From: a virus
DNA: 64,000 nucleotides
Reading direction: 5' to 3' (one strand)
Virus record (IMG/VR): IMGVR_UViG_3300049893_001613
Coordinates: 32,444-96,443 of that record
Shown: positions 9,602 to 17,998 of the stretch, in pieces
Position numbering within the stretch: the first letter of the stretch is position 1
Layout: every line of letters begins with the position of its first letter
Notes under the pieces: model-generated
The model's input: only the letters and a program-made list of their open reading frames with translations
Told to the model about the DNA's origin: nothing
Database searches by the model: none
Program-made: the position numbers and the translations under genes

Positions 9602-9963
9602 TACTTTGGTTAATTTACATACTACTTGACGCTGGGTTTAACTGGTGGTTAATTGAAAAGAAGAAGACGGAACCAGATTACCTCTGGTTAACAATTGGCC
9701 GGTGGTTCTTCATGATCCTTACCGGTATCAGTGTACCCATTGAGGATGAAGCAGGATTAGGTCTTTGGGTATTATATACTTCTACAAGCTTCTGGATTTT
9801 CTTTGACCTGTTAATTAACTGGTTCCGGAAAAAACCAGTCTTCTATCGCGGAGAAAACAGTAAGATTGACCAGTTTGGTAACAAGTTCCCAATTCCTTAC
9901 TTTATACTCAAACTGGCAGCTTTGGGAGGGATGGCTGTAGCAATAATAAATTTACTCAAATAA
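9598..9963 (+). CDS. Small integral membrane protein
   Basis: The 121-residue product has three or four hydrophobic segments (about 2-14, 37-55, 62-80 and 103-118) and no cleavable signal peptide. It contains many Trp residues and positively charged loops. The start overlaps the preceding fibre gene (ATGA). A membrane protein amid appendage genes could be an accessory lysis or superinfection-exclusion factor. The true holin-like candidates lie further downstream at 17305-18326. No family was recognised. Confidence 0.65.
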   Translation: MILWLIYILLDAGFNWWLIEKKKTEPDYLWLTIGRWFFMILTGISVPIEDEAGLGLWVLYTSTSFWIFFDLLINWFRKKPVFYRGENSKIDQFGNKFPIPYFILKLAALGGMAVAIINLLK

Positions 9964-10013
9964 TTGCAAGATTCGGTAATAAGCTCTATATTGCGGGCTA
10001 ATTTCAATAAACT

Positions 10014-10277
10014 ATGGAAAACACTATTAAATTAAGACCTCTACAGTTAGAACAACTAAGTAAGATCAGAGCTCAAAGAACACAACTGACAAAGACCCTC
10101 CAGGAAGCCGACCAGAGAGAAAAGGACTTATTGGCCTTATTCTTTGAAGAAGCTGGAATTAAAGGAAATATAGGTGGTGTAGCCTTAAACGGTGACACCC
10201 TGAGTTTTACAGTACAGGTTCCGGAAGCAAAGCCAGTAAAAAAGTTAAAAGAGAAGAAAATTAAAGAGGTTGTCTAA
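10014..10277 (+). CDS. Short coiled-coil protein
   Basis: The protein has 87 residues. Residues 5-50 form a continuous charged heptad-type helix (LRPLQLEQLSKIRAQRTQL...), followed by a small beta hairpin and a Lys-rich C terminus. It is preceded by a 50-base intergenic gap and overlaps the next start by one base (TAATG). Its size and coiled coil suggest a trimerisation or chaperone accessory to the neighbouring fibres. No specific function can be read from the sequence. Confidence 0.6.
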   Translation: MENTIKLRPLQLEQLSKIRAQRTQLTKTLQEADQREKDLLALFFEEAGIKGNIGGVALNGDTLSFTVQVPEAKPVKKLKEKKIKEVV

Positions 10278-10819
10278 TGTTCACGTTTACAAGAACCAAC
10301 AATACTGTAAAAGTAGGAATAGACGTGGCGGGAAGTACAGATGATGTGATCTTCCTGTCACCAGCTTCCCTTGTTGGTACTCGTAACGGACAGATTTACA
10401 TTAACCAGGGGAAAGAAGAACCTTTTTATCCAGTAGCAGGAGCTTTCATTGTATCACCTTTGAGTGTGAATGGGAGACCGGCTGATGATGCGGTTACTGT
10501 AGCAGAATGGTTAATAGACACTTACTTCTACGGACCAGATTACCCAATTAGTGGGGGATCTAGTTGGCCAGTAGACTACGCGACAAGTGGGTTACAAACC
10601 TCTCAATTAAGTGAAATACAAAGTATTGACACCAGATTAGAGACTCTGAACGATAAGACAGCAAGTAATCTGGTAACTGAAGCCCACGACTCAAAAGAGT
10701 TCGTATACTATGGAAATGGTGATATTGATTATATCAGCTATAAACTAGGGGTAACAGAGGTAGCCCGAATAACATTTAATTATACAGGTGATGACCTGAC
10801 TTCAATGGTAAAAACATAA
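10277..10819 (+). CDS. Hypothetical virion-block protein
   Basis: The 180-residue product has an N-terminal beta-rich domain (1-90), a Gly/Ser linker near 92-97 and a helical middle (about 108-130). It ends in a short beta segment (YGNGDIDYISYKLG...), a repeat-like unit seen at the C termini of phage baseplate and fibre accessory proteins. It overlaps the upstream coiled-coil gene by one base and is followed four bases later by a small basic protein. I do not recognise it. Confidence 0.55.
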   Translation: MFTFTRTNNTVKVGIDVAGSTDDVIFLSPASLVGTRNGQIYINQGKEEPFYPVAGAFIVSPLSVNGRPADDAVTVAEWLIDTYFYGPDYPISGGSSWPVDYATSGLQTSQLSEIQSIDTRLETLNDKTASNLVTEAHDSKEFVYYGNGDIDYISYKLGVTEVARITFNYTGDDLTSMVKT

Positions 10820-10823
10820 TACT

Positions 10824-11084
10824 ATGTGGACAAGATTTAAAGCATGGATAAAAGACTTATTTGCGTCTAAAAAGACTGCCAGGTACGTAGTTGTAGCTTG
10901 TAAAAGTATGCCTAGTTTACTGGGTATGAGAACTATTGGTAAACCAGCTGTTAATAAACCATCAATCTTTATAGGATCTAAAAATCAATATAGAACAATA
11001 AAACCAATTCAGATAATCTCACAGAATGGAGATTTAGAAATCTATACTGAACATCTTTTTTTAACAGTACAAAAAATCAAATAA
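10824..11084 (+). CDS. Small basic hypothetical protein
   Basis: The product has 86 residues with a high Lys/Arg content. An N-terminal amphipathic helix (WTRFKAWIKDLFASKK) is followed by beta-prone segments. There is no signal peptide. It sits four bases after the previous gene and four before the next, inside the continuous virion operon. The helix could be membrane-surface active or bind nucleic acid. No family was recognised. Confidence 0.5.
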   Translation: MWTRFKAWIKDLFASKKTARYVVVACKSMPSLLGMRTIGKPAVNKPSIFIGSKNQYRTIKPIQIISQNGDLEIYTEHLFLTVQKIK

Positions 11085-11088
11085 TACA

Positions 11089-11529
11089 ATGAGTAAAGGT
11101 AATACTTTCGAGAATGATCTTCTCCAACTAATTTTCAACAATGTTGACATCGCTGATATAGGTGATGCTGGTGGTCTGCAAAATTCAGCGACTGCAGGTA
11201 GTTTATACGTAGCGCTACATACAGGTGATCCTGGTGAAGCTGGTACAGCTGCAACTTCAGAAGCTGCTTATGGCTCCTATGCCAGGGTAGCTGTTGCCAG
11301 ATCTGGCGCAGGCTGGACCGTTGCAACAAACACAGCAACTAACTTTGCCTTGATTCAGTTTCCTGAATGTAGTTCAGGATCAGAAACTATCACACACGTT
11401 TCTATAACAACAGCTTCAAGTGGTGCCAGTAAGATCTTATACAGTGGAGCACTTACAGCTCCACGTGCTATCAGTGCTGGTATCCAACCACAGTTCGCTG
11501 CTTCAGCACTTACTGTAACAGAAGACTAA
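11089..11529 (+). CDS. Small phage structural protein (widespread 'LYVALHTGDPGEAG' family)
   Basis: This 146-residue beta-rich protein has SLYVALHTGDPGEAG at about residues 38-52, followed by a YARVAVAR strand. That combination recurs in small virion or fibre-associated proteins of many unrelated tailed phages. It is flanked by appendage genes on the same strand. The role in the particle is not established for this family as far as I know. Fibre tip or decoration is an inference. Confidence 0.65.
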   Translation: MSKGNTFENDLLQLIFNNVDIADIGDAGGLQNSATAGSLYVALHTGDPGEAGTAATSEAAYGSYARVAVARSGAGWTVATNTATNFALIQFPECSSGSETITHVSITTASSGASKILYSGALTAPRAISAGIQPQFAASALTVTED

Positions 11530-11545
11530 ACTAACTAAATAAACT

Positions 11546-11737
11546 ATGTATAAATGCTCAAAATGTCATTTAGCAGTTATTGTCTTACCCGGCCAGGAGC
11601 CGATAAGAGCATGTAACTGTACTAAAGAAGATGGGACAAAAGCGACAATAATTGTAGATATAAACTCTACTTTAGAAGGAACAAGCACAGCTGGAGTAGG
11701 AACTACCATCAGACAACCTAAAGTAACACTTGGATAA
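11546..11737 (+). CDS. 63-residue Cys-containing (zinc-ribbon-like) protein
   Basis: CSKC at residues 4-7 and CNC at residues 28-30 give a compact four-Cys arrangement, after which the chain is Thr/Gly-rich. It overlaps the next start by one base (TAATG). It is the second tiny metal-binding-type protein embedded among appendage genes in this window (the other is at 6549-6695), which hints at a shared structural role. Confidence 0.6.
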   Translation: MYKCSKCHLAVIVLPGQEPIRACNCTKEDGTKATIIVDINSTLEGTSTAGVGTTIRQPKVTLG

Positions 11738-12600
11738 TGGCTGGATTTAAAACCATAGGTGAAGTAGTAGATACGGAATTAAACGGGAGTGTAAGAGATT
11801 ACATCTGGCGTAAGACTCCGTCACAAGCTACTACTTCCGGTATCTGGTTTGACCTGTCAATGTCACCTGGGATGCCTGTACCTAAGTACTGGTTTGATGC
11901 AGCTCCTTTAACAGCCCGCGTAATAACACAAGCTGCTGATGGAGGTTTCTATCACGGCCCTAATGTCAGTCCTTCTGAGAAGTACTTACGTAAGATAACT
12001 ACTCAAGCTAGCGCTGCAACAGCTTTGCCAATGAATGCTATCCTGTGCGATTATCTGCTTTATTATCCTACCATAGATGATGGTACAACAGATGAACAGG
12101 TGATGGATAACACTACCACGTTATCTAGGTATACAGACGGACAAGGAGTTAGAATAATAGCTGTGACTACAGGAGCTAGAACAGGTGGACAAACTTTTAC
12201 TGTTAAATATACGAACTCAGCCGGAGTTTCTGGTAGGATTTCACAAGTTGTTACACAAAATACAGCAACTACTTTGGGTAGTATAACAACAAGTAACACA
12301 ACAGCCACTGGAGGAGCTGATCCGTTCATTCCTCTTCAGGATGGTGATAGTGGTGTAAGATACATCGAATCAGTAACAATGACAGGTGTAGACACCGGTA
12401 TCTTTAGTTTGATACTTGTTAAACCATTAGTACAGACTTGCTTCAGAGCATTAGATGTACAATACGAAAAAGACTTATTAATACCAACAACAGATTTGGT
12501 AAAAATACAAGACAACGCCTTTTTAAACTTTTTAGTACTACCTTTAGGAACATTGGCTGCTACTGTTTTAAGAGGAGATTTAAAAGTAATATGGAATTAA
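11737..12600 (+). CDS. Virion surface protein, paralogue 1 (no insertion)
   Basis: This 287-residue beta-rich protein resembles the next gene over its second half. Both have a 'RYTDGQGVRIIAV'/'RYTNGAGVQAIIF' segment, a 'LQDGDSGVRYIESV'/'LQAGDSGIAEINTI' segment, a 'LVKPL'/'LVKEL' strand and a C-terminal 'LRGDLKVIWN'/'ISGMLTTVWR' end. It has no signal peptide and is probably a structural appendage. It differs from its paralogue in lacking the roughly 100-residue domain that interrupts the latter. Confidence 0.65.
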   Translation: MAGFKTIGEVVDTELNGSVRDYIWRKTPSQATTSGIWFDLSMSPGMPVPKYWFDAAPLTARVITQAADGGFYHGPNVSPSEKYLRKITTQASAATALPMNAILCDYLLYYPTIDDGTTDEQVMDNTTTLSRYTDGQGVRIIAVTTGARTGGQTFTVKYTNSAGVSGRISQVVTQNTATTLGSITTSNTTATGGADPFIPLQDGDSGVRYIESVTMTGVDTGIFSLILVKPLVQTCFRALDVQYEKDLLIPTTDLVKIQDNAFLNFLVLPLGTLAATVLRGDLKVIWN

Positions 12601-12612
12601 AATAAAAACACA

Positions 12613-13788
12613 ATGCCAGGATTTGCAAGTAATGATCAGATAATAGAAGCCCTTAGTTTAGGGCAAAAGTTCGATGCCACATTTGGTAAGAACTTTAACC
12701 CGACAGCCGCAGCAGTAGCCAACGAATGGCATACTCTTTTTAGAGGCGCTGGTAACCCACCAGCAGATGCTATTTTCAATGCGGGCACTAACTTAACGTT
12801 TCAACCTGTAGAAGACGACACAGCTTCAGCTGGAGCACTTCAACATGGCGGAGACGTTCAACCAACATATTACAAGTACTTATTAAGTGGTCACGCTGTT
12901 ACAGCGGCAGCTACCGTAGTACCAGCCACACTAGCCTTGTTAGATGTTATTGGTTTTTACAGAGTAACATCTGTGACAACTACTACAGCGCAAGCCACAA
13001 CAAACACAATATCTACTAGAACGGCTACATTTACTGCTGATGCCAGTACAGATGTGATAACATACACATCAACAACAAGTATTCCCAGTAATTTATTAAC
13101 GGGGACAAGATGTAGAACGTCCACCACAACAACACTACCGGGAGGATTAGCTGCCGCTACAGATTATTATCTGATTCGGGTTAGCGATACTACTGCTAAA
13201 TTAGCAACCTCTTATGCCAACGCAATTGCAGGAACAGCTATTAACATCACAGATGCTGGTACAGGTACACACACCTTAAACTGGCTTTTGCCAAGATACA
13301 CTAATGGAGCAGGGGTTCAAGCTATTATTTTTAACTCGAACGCTACTGCTTTGGGTGGAGCAACTCCTAACATGAGTTTAGGTTATACTAACTCAGCTCA
13401 AGCAACATCAAGAGCAACACCAACGGTATTGCCTATTGGAAAAACAGCAGCATCAAATTCGCATATAATTTATACGGGGGCTACTGGTACAGGGAAGTAC
13501 AATTACATGATGCCTTTACAGGCCGGTGATTCTGGTATTGCTGAGATAAACACTATTCAAAATTCAGTATCTTATGTCTCTGGTGAATACACAGTGGCTC
13601 TTGTAAAAGAGTTAGCTAGATTCCCTCTTAGCACACTTGGCTTAGCTTCAGAAAGAAACTTTATCTTTGAGTATCCGTCTATGCCTAGAATCTATGATGG
13701 AGCGGCTTTGTACTTTGCATTAGGTTCTGGTGTTGCTACACCCGCATCATCAGCAATAAGTGGAATGCTAACAACAGTTTGGAGATAA
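12613..13788 (+). CDS. Virion surface protein, paralogue 2, with inserted Ig-like domain
   Basis: This 391-residue paralogue of the upstream protein carries an extra segment at about residues 120-228 (FTADASTDVITYTST... LPGGLAAATDYYLI... TGTHTLNW). The insert has the beta-strand rhythm and the LP.GL...T.YY turn of the Ig/cadherin-like repeats common in phage fibres. It lies between the shared N-terminal region and the shared RYTNG segment, so it looks like a modular insertion rather than divergence. The stop overlaps the next ATG (TAATG). Confidence 0.65.
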   Translation: MPGFASNDQIIEALSLGQKFDATFGKNFNPTAAAVANEWHTLFRGAGNPPADAIFNAGTNLTFQPVEDDTASAGALQHGGDVQPTYYKYLLSGHAVTAAATVVPATLALLDVIGFYRVTSVTTTTAQATTNTISTRTATFTADASTDVITYTSTTSIPSNLLTGTRCRTSTTTTLPGGLAAATDYYLIRVSDTTAKLATSYANAIAGTAINITDAGTGTHTLNWLLPRYTNGAGVQAIIFNSNATALGGATPNMSLGYTNSAQATSRATPTVLPIGKTAASNSHIIYTGATGTGKYNYMMPLQAGDSGIAEINTIQNSVSYVSGEYTVALVKELARFPLSTLGLASERNFIFEYPSMPRIYDGAALYFALGSGVATPASSAISGMLTTVWR

Positions 13789-14660
13789 TGCTACTCACTA
13801 ACTATCTTACGATTTATCAACTTTTAGGTCATCAACATAGTGGCCAGACAGCACCTATGGTGTATAGGAAACCAGAGGTGATGCGGAACTTCTTTTCAGG
13901 GGATAGTTATGATGCAACAGTAGTAGCTCAAAGAAAAAGAGATAGTTTCTCTACAGGCACAAATCCTCCTTACTCTTACGTGCTAGGGGCAAAAGGCGGG
14001 CTGCTAAGTTCAACAACTACTATAAATGGAGAGGGGGAACTCACACCAGGCTCTCTCGCTATGGGTAGAGCTATTGCTTCAAGCTTAACAGGAAGCGGAG
14101 AAATAACAACACCTAATTTATCGCTTGTTGTTTCTATGGCATCTGCTATAACAGCTCTGGGGATTATCTCCGGAGCTTCAATGGTAGGTTCTATTTCGAT
14201 GGCAGCTACTATAGCAGGGTCAGGAAGTATAACTTCTTCACTCAGCTTGATTTCAAGTATTGTAGCTGATCTGATTGGAAGTGGAACTGTGACCGGTAAC
14301 TTAAAAGGCACTGCAAGCATGGAAGCTGATATCTTTGTAAACCAGTCAGAAGCCACAACACAAGAACTGGCAGCTGCAGTATGGAATGCGTTAGCAGCTC
14401 AGTTTAATGCTCCAGGTACGATGGGAGAAGCTATGGGGGCCGCAGGATCTGCAGGAGATCCCTGGATTACTAACTTACCAGGTGGTTATGGGGCTGGTTC
14501 AGCAGGTTACATTTTAGGTAACTTATTAGCAAGTATTCCTGATTCTGTGTGGGATGAATTAAAAACAGCTCATACTACTACTGATAGCTATGGTAAAATA
14601 GTACAGGATACAGAAACACAAATAAAGAAATTGAAGACATTACTACTAGCTTTGTCATAA
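13788..14660 (+). CDS. Ala/Gly/Ser-rich fibre-like protein
   Basis: I use ATG 13788, which forms TAATG with the previous stop. The upstream in-frame TTG is not needed. The 290-residue product has a repetitive central part (SLTGSGEITTPNLSL, MAATIAGSGSITSS, ADLIGSGTVTGNL) made of alternating hydrophobic and small residues, then a helical C-terminal third. The repeats are typical of a beta-solenoid or triple-stranded shaft, and the C-terminal helices could trimerise it. It is the last appendage-type gene before the connector cluster. Confidence 0.65.
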   Translation: MLLTNYLTIYQLLGHQHSGQTAPMVYRKPEVMRNFFSGDSYDATVVAQRKRDSFSTGTNPPYSYVLGAKGGLLSSTTTINGEGELTPGSLAMGRAIASSLTGSGEITTPNLSLVVSMASAITALGIISGASMVGSISMAATIAGSGSITSSLSLISSIVADLIGSGTVTGNLKGTASMEADIFVNQSEATTQELAAAVWNALAAQFNAPGTMGEAMGAAGSAGDPWITNLPGGYGAGSAGYILGNLLASIPDSVWDELKTAHTTTDSYGKIVQDTETQIKKLKTLLLALS

Positions 14661-14661
14661 C

Positions 14662-15321
14662 ATGAACATCTCATTAAACCAAATAGCTGATCTTTTAGCT
14701 GACCGTGTCGGCCAGCCCTTTAACAACCCTCTCAAAGAGGAGTTAAAAGTAATCATTAATTACAAGCGTGCTGACTGGATACAAAAAGTAATCGACAAGC
14801 ATCCTGAACAAAGAAGATTTTTCCTGCGTGACTTTTCAGTGGAACTGGAACGGGTGGACAAAGCGGAATGTCCAGTAGAGGTGGACTGTACAGTACTGAG
14901 GACAGTAGATACAGTTCCACTCCCCGTCAGAACCAGTTATGGTTTGTTTGACTACGTGGGAGATCCGGATAAATCAGATGCTTACTCATATACTACTCCA
15001 GACCAGTTAACCTGGGTATTGAAGTATGGATCTAAGTACACCAAGGACAGACCTAAGTATTTCTATGTAAACGAATACGTATACGTCTACAATGAAGATA
15101 GCCTCGAGTTCCTGAACATACGTGGTATCTGGCCTGATCAGCGTCTGTTAAACAGATTCTTATGTGACGATAAACCATGTTACACTGATGATGACCAATA
15201 CGATATTCCTGAAGACATCTTAAATACCATGATGGCTGATATTCTGAGAAATGAGCTGAAACTACTCATAGCTCCGGAGACAGGTGAAGTAACTGTAGAT
15301 AAACCAGAAACTAAACAATAA
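14662..15321 (+). CDS. Head-tail connector/ring protein (gp4-like candidate)
   Basis: The protein has 219 residues. An N-terminal helical part is followed by a beta core (PVEVDCTVLRTVDTVPLPVRT at about residues 71-91), aromatic strands (YFYVNEYVYVYN) and a C-terminal helix carrying YDIPEDILNTMMADILR. This layout matches adaptor/tail-tubular proteins that stack under the portal in podoviruses. It lies three genes upstream of a second such protein (16448-17305). It starts two bases after the fibre-like gene and overlaps the next by one base. The assignment rests on fold style and position. Confidence 0.65.
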   Translation: MNISLNQIADLLADRVGQPFNNPLKEELKVIINYKRADWIQKVIDKHPEQRRFFLRDFSVELERVDKAECPVEVDCTVLRTVDTVPLPVRTSYGLFDYVGDPDKSDAYSYTTPDQLTWVLKYGSKYTKDRPKYFYVNEYVYVYNEDSLEFLNIRGIWPDQRLLNRFLCDDKPCYTDDDQYDIPEDILNTMMADILRNELKLLIAPETGEVTVDKPETKQ

Positions 15322-15896
15322 TGGAAGCCGAACTAACTAAACAAGGAAAGAAGATTGTGACTCCCAAAGCTCATTCTACCAGGGAGATGTACAACTACTA
15401 TAAGTTAAAGAATCCTCAGTCCAAGGAACCATACTGGATGTTCAAAGAAGTAATTGCACGCTTTAATAAGAAAGCATCAGACGCAGTCATCTTTGGTCAG
15501 GTACTAAACTTTGGAAACAGAATAGGAAACCTACTGATTAAAAAGATCAGAAGAAACTACGAGAAACCTGAGGTGGATTGGGGAGAGAGTAAAAGAATGA
15601 AAGCCGAGATTATTAAGGCTGGATTAGAACCAAGGAAAGCTGGGGAAACTACTGGGCACGCGTGGCTCGTATATTTTTCAGATCCTTGGTACCTGCGATG
15701 GGCTTGGAGCAAGAAGCGTATCTGTAAGGTGAAAAACCAAACAGTTTACAAGTTTGTTCCAACCGGTAACAGAAGTAAAACAGCTGGTGACAACTCACCA
15801 TCTAAATTAGGTAACCGTGGTAAACTGGTACTGGCTAACAAGCTAAATCCAAGCTTACACATGGTGTACGAAAATCACATGAGTAAACAAGATTAA
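15321..15896 (+). CDS. Conserved crAss-type virion protein, possibly IHF-like ring component
   Basis: The 191-residue protein is very basic. The central segment FKEVIARFNKKASDAVIFGQV...GNRIGNLLIKKIRR (residues 40-76) and VDWGESKRMKAE resemble a conserved family next to connector genes in Bacteroidota podoviruses. Some related proteins have been reported as IHF-like. It overlaps the previous gene by one base and is followed after one base by the M15-like gene. DNA binding inside the connector or a structural ring role are both possible. I cannot decide between them from sequence. Confidence 0.55.
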   Translation: MEAELTKQGKKIVTPKAHSTREMYNYYKLKNPQSKEPYWMFKEVIARFNKKASDAVIFGQVLNFGNRIGNLLIKKIRRNYEKPEVDWGESKRMKAEIIKAGLEPRKAGETTGHAWLVYFSDPWYLRWAWSKKRICKVKNQTVYKFVPTGNRSKTAGDNSPSKLGNRGKLVLANKLNPSLHMVYENHMSKQD

Positions 15897-15897
15897 T

Positions 15898-16446
15898 ATG
15901 TCAAGCGCAAACAACAAGTGGTTGATAGTAAAACCAGGAGTGGTACTCACACCAACAATTGAACCGGTGATTGTAGCACTCGATGCTTACTTTGAAAAGC
16001 ATAAACTAAAAGCATATGTAACCTCAGGATTAAGAGACGCTAATGCTCAGCTAGCAGTAGTACGTCAGTACCTTACAAAGAAAGGTCTTGACAAGACTTA
16101 TCCTGCAGCAATGAAATGTAAAGCTGAAGACAAATTACCAAATGGTGATTATGTATGGCAGATGGCCTGGTCTAACCTCCTCAATGTAGGAGTGATTATC
16201 AACCCTCCTTACCGTGCTATCTGTCTGATGAACTACATCAACAAAGCTGGAAAGAACCGGAAAGACTCTTACATTAATCAAACTCCACACGCTGCAGGTA
16301 AAGCATTCAACGTAGGAGGAGGATCTAATGGAATCATGGATGAACTGGCTGTTCTTACTGAAGCTTTAAAGGATAAGAAAATACCAGGATTGAAATCATT
16401 CCTGGCTGAAAGAGAAAACAACGCATTACACATAGACTGTCAATAA
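15898..16446 (+). CDS. M15-type peptidase fold, zinc ligand altered
   Basis: This 182-residue protein has the layout of D-Ala-D-Ala carboxypeptidase/VanY-like (M15) domains: a VTSGLRDANAQ strand near residues 40-50, HAAGKAFNVGG at 131-141 and a C-terminal ALHIDC. In active M15 enzymes the first motif is HxxGxAxD, where His and Asp bind zinc. Here the Asp is Asn138, so one ligand is replaced. It may therefore be a non-catalytic cell-wall-binding or structural tail protein, although a relaxed metal site is possible. Its position between connector genes supports a particle component rather than a free endolysin. Confidence 0.65.
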   Translation: MSSANNKWLIVKPGVVLTPTIEPVIVALDAYFEKHKLKAYVTSGLRDANAQLAVVRQYLTKKGLDKTYPAAMKCKAEDKLPNGDYVWQMAWSNLLNVGVIINPPYRAICLMNYINKAGKNRKDSYINQTPHAAGKAFNVGGGSNGIMDELAVLTEALKDKKIPGLKSFLAERENNALHIDCQ

Positions 16447-16447
16447 C

Positions 16448-17305
16448 ATGCCAAACTTAGCACTAGTATCTGCAAAAGAAATTATGCCACGGGTAATCAG
16501 GGCCCTTGGTTATAAACTTCCATCAGTGTATCATGATGATATACTCGAGTGGATACCTGAAGCTATGGGTTATTTACAAGTAACCAGATCCCTGGAGAAA
16601 GTATCCACTGGTGACATTAACTGCCCTGATGAGTTGTACGTTACCAACCACTGTGTTAAACTACCATGTGGGTTCGTTGCTGCAGAAGCAATAGAAGACA
16701 TGAATGGAAGGAGACTTCCTGAAGGTGGAGACGTAACGGATATCAAAGCACAGAGCTCTATCCGCCATCTTGGAGTTGGCGCCAGCGGTGAACCGCGTGT
16801 TACGGCATTCCAGGTTAATCCTTACCAGCATCAGACAAGTGATGGTTTACCAGCAGATGAGCCGTCAGCTTCTTTCCCTTTCTTAGGTGAAGATGTTGAA
16901 CCATCGGCTAATGGAGGAGCTCGTACTTCTCACTACTACAAGATCGTGGGCAACTATATTCAGACAAGCTTTGAAGAAGGTTATATACGCCTCCACTACT
17001 GGTCTGTACCGGTGTGCCCAGATGGTTACCCGATGATCCCGGACAATGAAAACTACAAGCAAGCCATAGAATGGCATATCATCAGAAGACTTATTGGAAG
17101 TGGTTTCCAGCATCCTGTATTTGATTACAAGTTTGCAGACGCTCAGTTCGAACTATATGCTTCACGTGGTATGGCTGAGGTATCCTTCTGGAGTCCTGAT
17201 CAGGCGGCTAAGCTACAAAGATCATTTGTAAGACTTATTCCTCCTTATCACTTCCAGGAAGACTTCTTTGTTAACAGCGAACAATCAGAAAGACTATACA
17301 AGTAA
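16448..17305 (+). CDS. Tail tubular/adaptor protein, P22 gp4-like
   Basis: The 285-residue protein begins with helices, then a beta domain with a DELYVTNHCVKLPCGF strand. After a disordered loop (about 105-155) it has YYKIVGNYIQTSFEEGYIRL and the YPMIPDNENYKQAIEWHII helix region. The strand-turn-helix pattern, with 'G-IRLHYW' followed by 'iPD...y..A.eW', is characteristic of gp4-like adaptors of P22-type and crAss-like phages. It would seat below the portal and connect to the large tail protein encoded just downstream at 18326-22177. Confidence 0.7.
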   Translation: MPNLALVSAKEIMPRVIRALGYKLPSVYHDDILEWIPEAMGYLQVTRSLEKVSTGDINCPDELYVTNHCVKLPCGFVAAEAIEDMNGRRLPEGGDVTDIKAQSSIRHLGVGASGEPRVTAFQVNPYQHQTSDGLPADEPSASFPFLGEDVEPSANGGARTSHYYKIVGNYIQTSFEEGYIRLHYWSVPVCPDGYPMIPDNENYKQAIEWHIIRRLIGSGFQHPVFDYKFADAQFELYASRGMAEVSFWSPDQAAKLQRSFVRLIPPYHFQEDFFVNSEQSERLYK

Positions 17306-17664
17306 TGCAAGAGTTTCTAACCACATATGCCCCAATCCTGGGATACGTACTTTGTATAGTATCACTGTTTCAGCTCGCTCTTATCTTCTTCTTTGAAAGG
17401 AAGAACATAATGACTGACCTGCGTGGTAAAGACAGGATCTGGCAGTTCCTTGAACTCTCCGGTATTGTCTGGTTAGTACTGTTTCCTTGTACTATTGTCA
17501 GCTCCTTGTTTGGACTGCATGTGCCAACAGAAGCCTGGGTAACCCTGGATGCTGTCTACTTCATGAACCTTGGAGGTAAGATGGGTCATAAGTGGATTGA
17601 TGCAAAAACTCCACAACAGAATAAGAACATCAAAAAAGAAGAAAGTACAGATGAAGGACTTTAA
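17305..17664 (+). CDS. Membrane protein, holin-like candidate
   Basis: The 119-residue product has hydrophobic segments at about 6-29 and 49-68 and a third weaker one at 80-90, and it ends in a charged cytoplasmic tail (QQNKNIKKEESTDEGL). It overlaps the following i-spanin-like gene by 14 bases and the upstream adaptor gene by one. The order membrane protein, TM-coiled-coil protein, signal-peptide protein is that of a holin/i-spanin/o-spanin lysis cassette. The holin call is inferred from size, topology and context. Confidence 0.6.
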   Translation: MQEFLTTYAPILGYVLCIVSLFQLALIFFFERKNIMTDLRGKDRIWQFLELSGIVWLVLFPCTIVSSLFGLHVPTEAWVTLDAVYFMNLGGKMGHKWIDAKTPQQNKNIKKEESTDEGL

Positions 17665-17998
17665 ACAACAGATTGTGGCCCTCCTCCTGGTCCTTATTAT
17701 TGGGGGTGTCGCTGGTGCATATTACATGTCTATTAAAACAGATGATAAGCTCAAAGAACAGGAGGCCAAACATAAACAAGAATTAAAGAACAGGGTGGAA
17801 CTTGCTCTTAAGATAATTGAGGAGAGAGACAGTGTAATAACTGCTCTCAACTCAGTTACACACAAAGATTCTTTACGTATCATCAGCATGGAAAAGCGTA
17901 TTGAAGCTGATGGTGTGAGAATCAAAAAGTTAATAACAGATATCAATAAATTAAGTCCGGATGAAAAGGTTGATTGGCTTATTAATCGTTATAAGTAG
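17651..17998 (+). CDS. Rz-like inner-membrane spanin candidate
   Basis: I start at ATG 17651, because an upstream extension to 17570 has no start codon of its own strength and lies inside the holin-like gene. The 115-residue product has one N-terminal membrane segment (about residues 8-26) followed by a long charged coiled coil (KTDDKLKEQEAKHKQELK... to the C terminus). This is the standard i-spanin topology. It overlaps the next signal-peptide gene by 38 bases out of frame, as is common for Rz/Rz1 pairs. Confidence 0.65.
   Translation: MKDFKQQIVALLLVLIIGGVAGAYYMSIKTDDKLKEQEAKHKQELKNRVELALKIIEERDSVITALNSVTHKDSLRIISMEKRIEADGVRIKKLITDINKLSPDEKVDWLINRYK

Noticed and set aside
10014-10277. A promoter at 9964-10013 with TTG and TATATTG boxes
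   Set aside because: The match to TAnnTTTG is incomplete and the surrounding genes read as one operon, so I do not list it as a feature.
16883-17113. Minus-strand frames inside the virion and giant genes
   Set aside because: They show no independent starts, motifs or sensible composition, and are shadows of the plus-strand genes.
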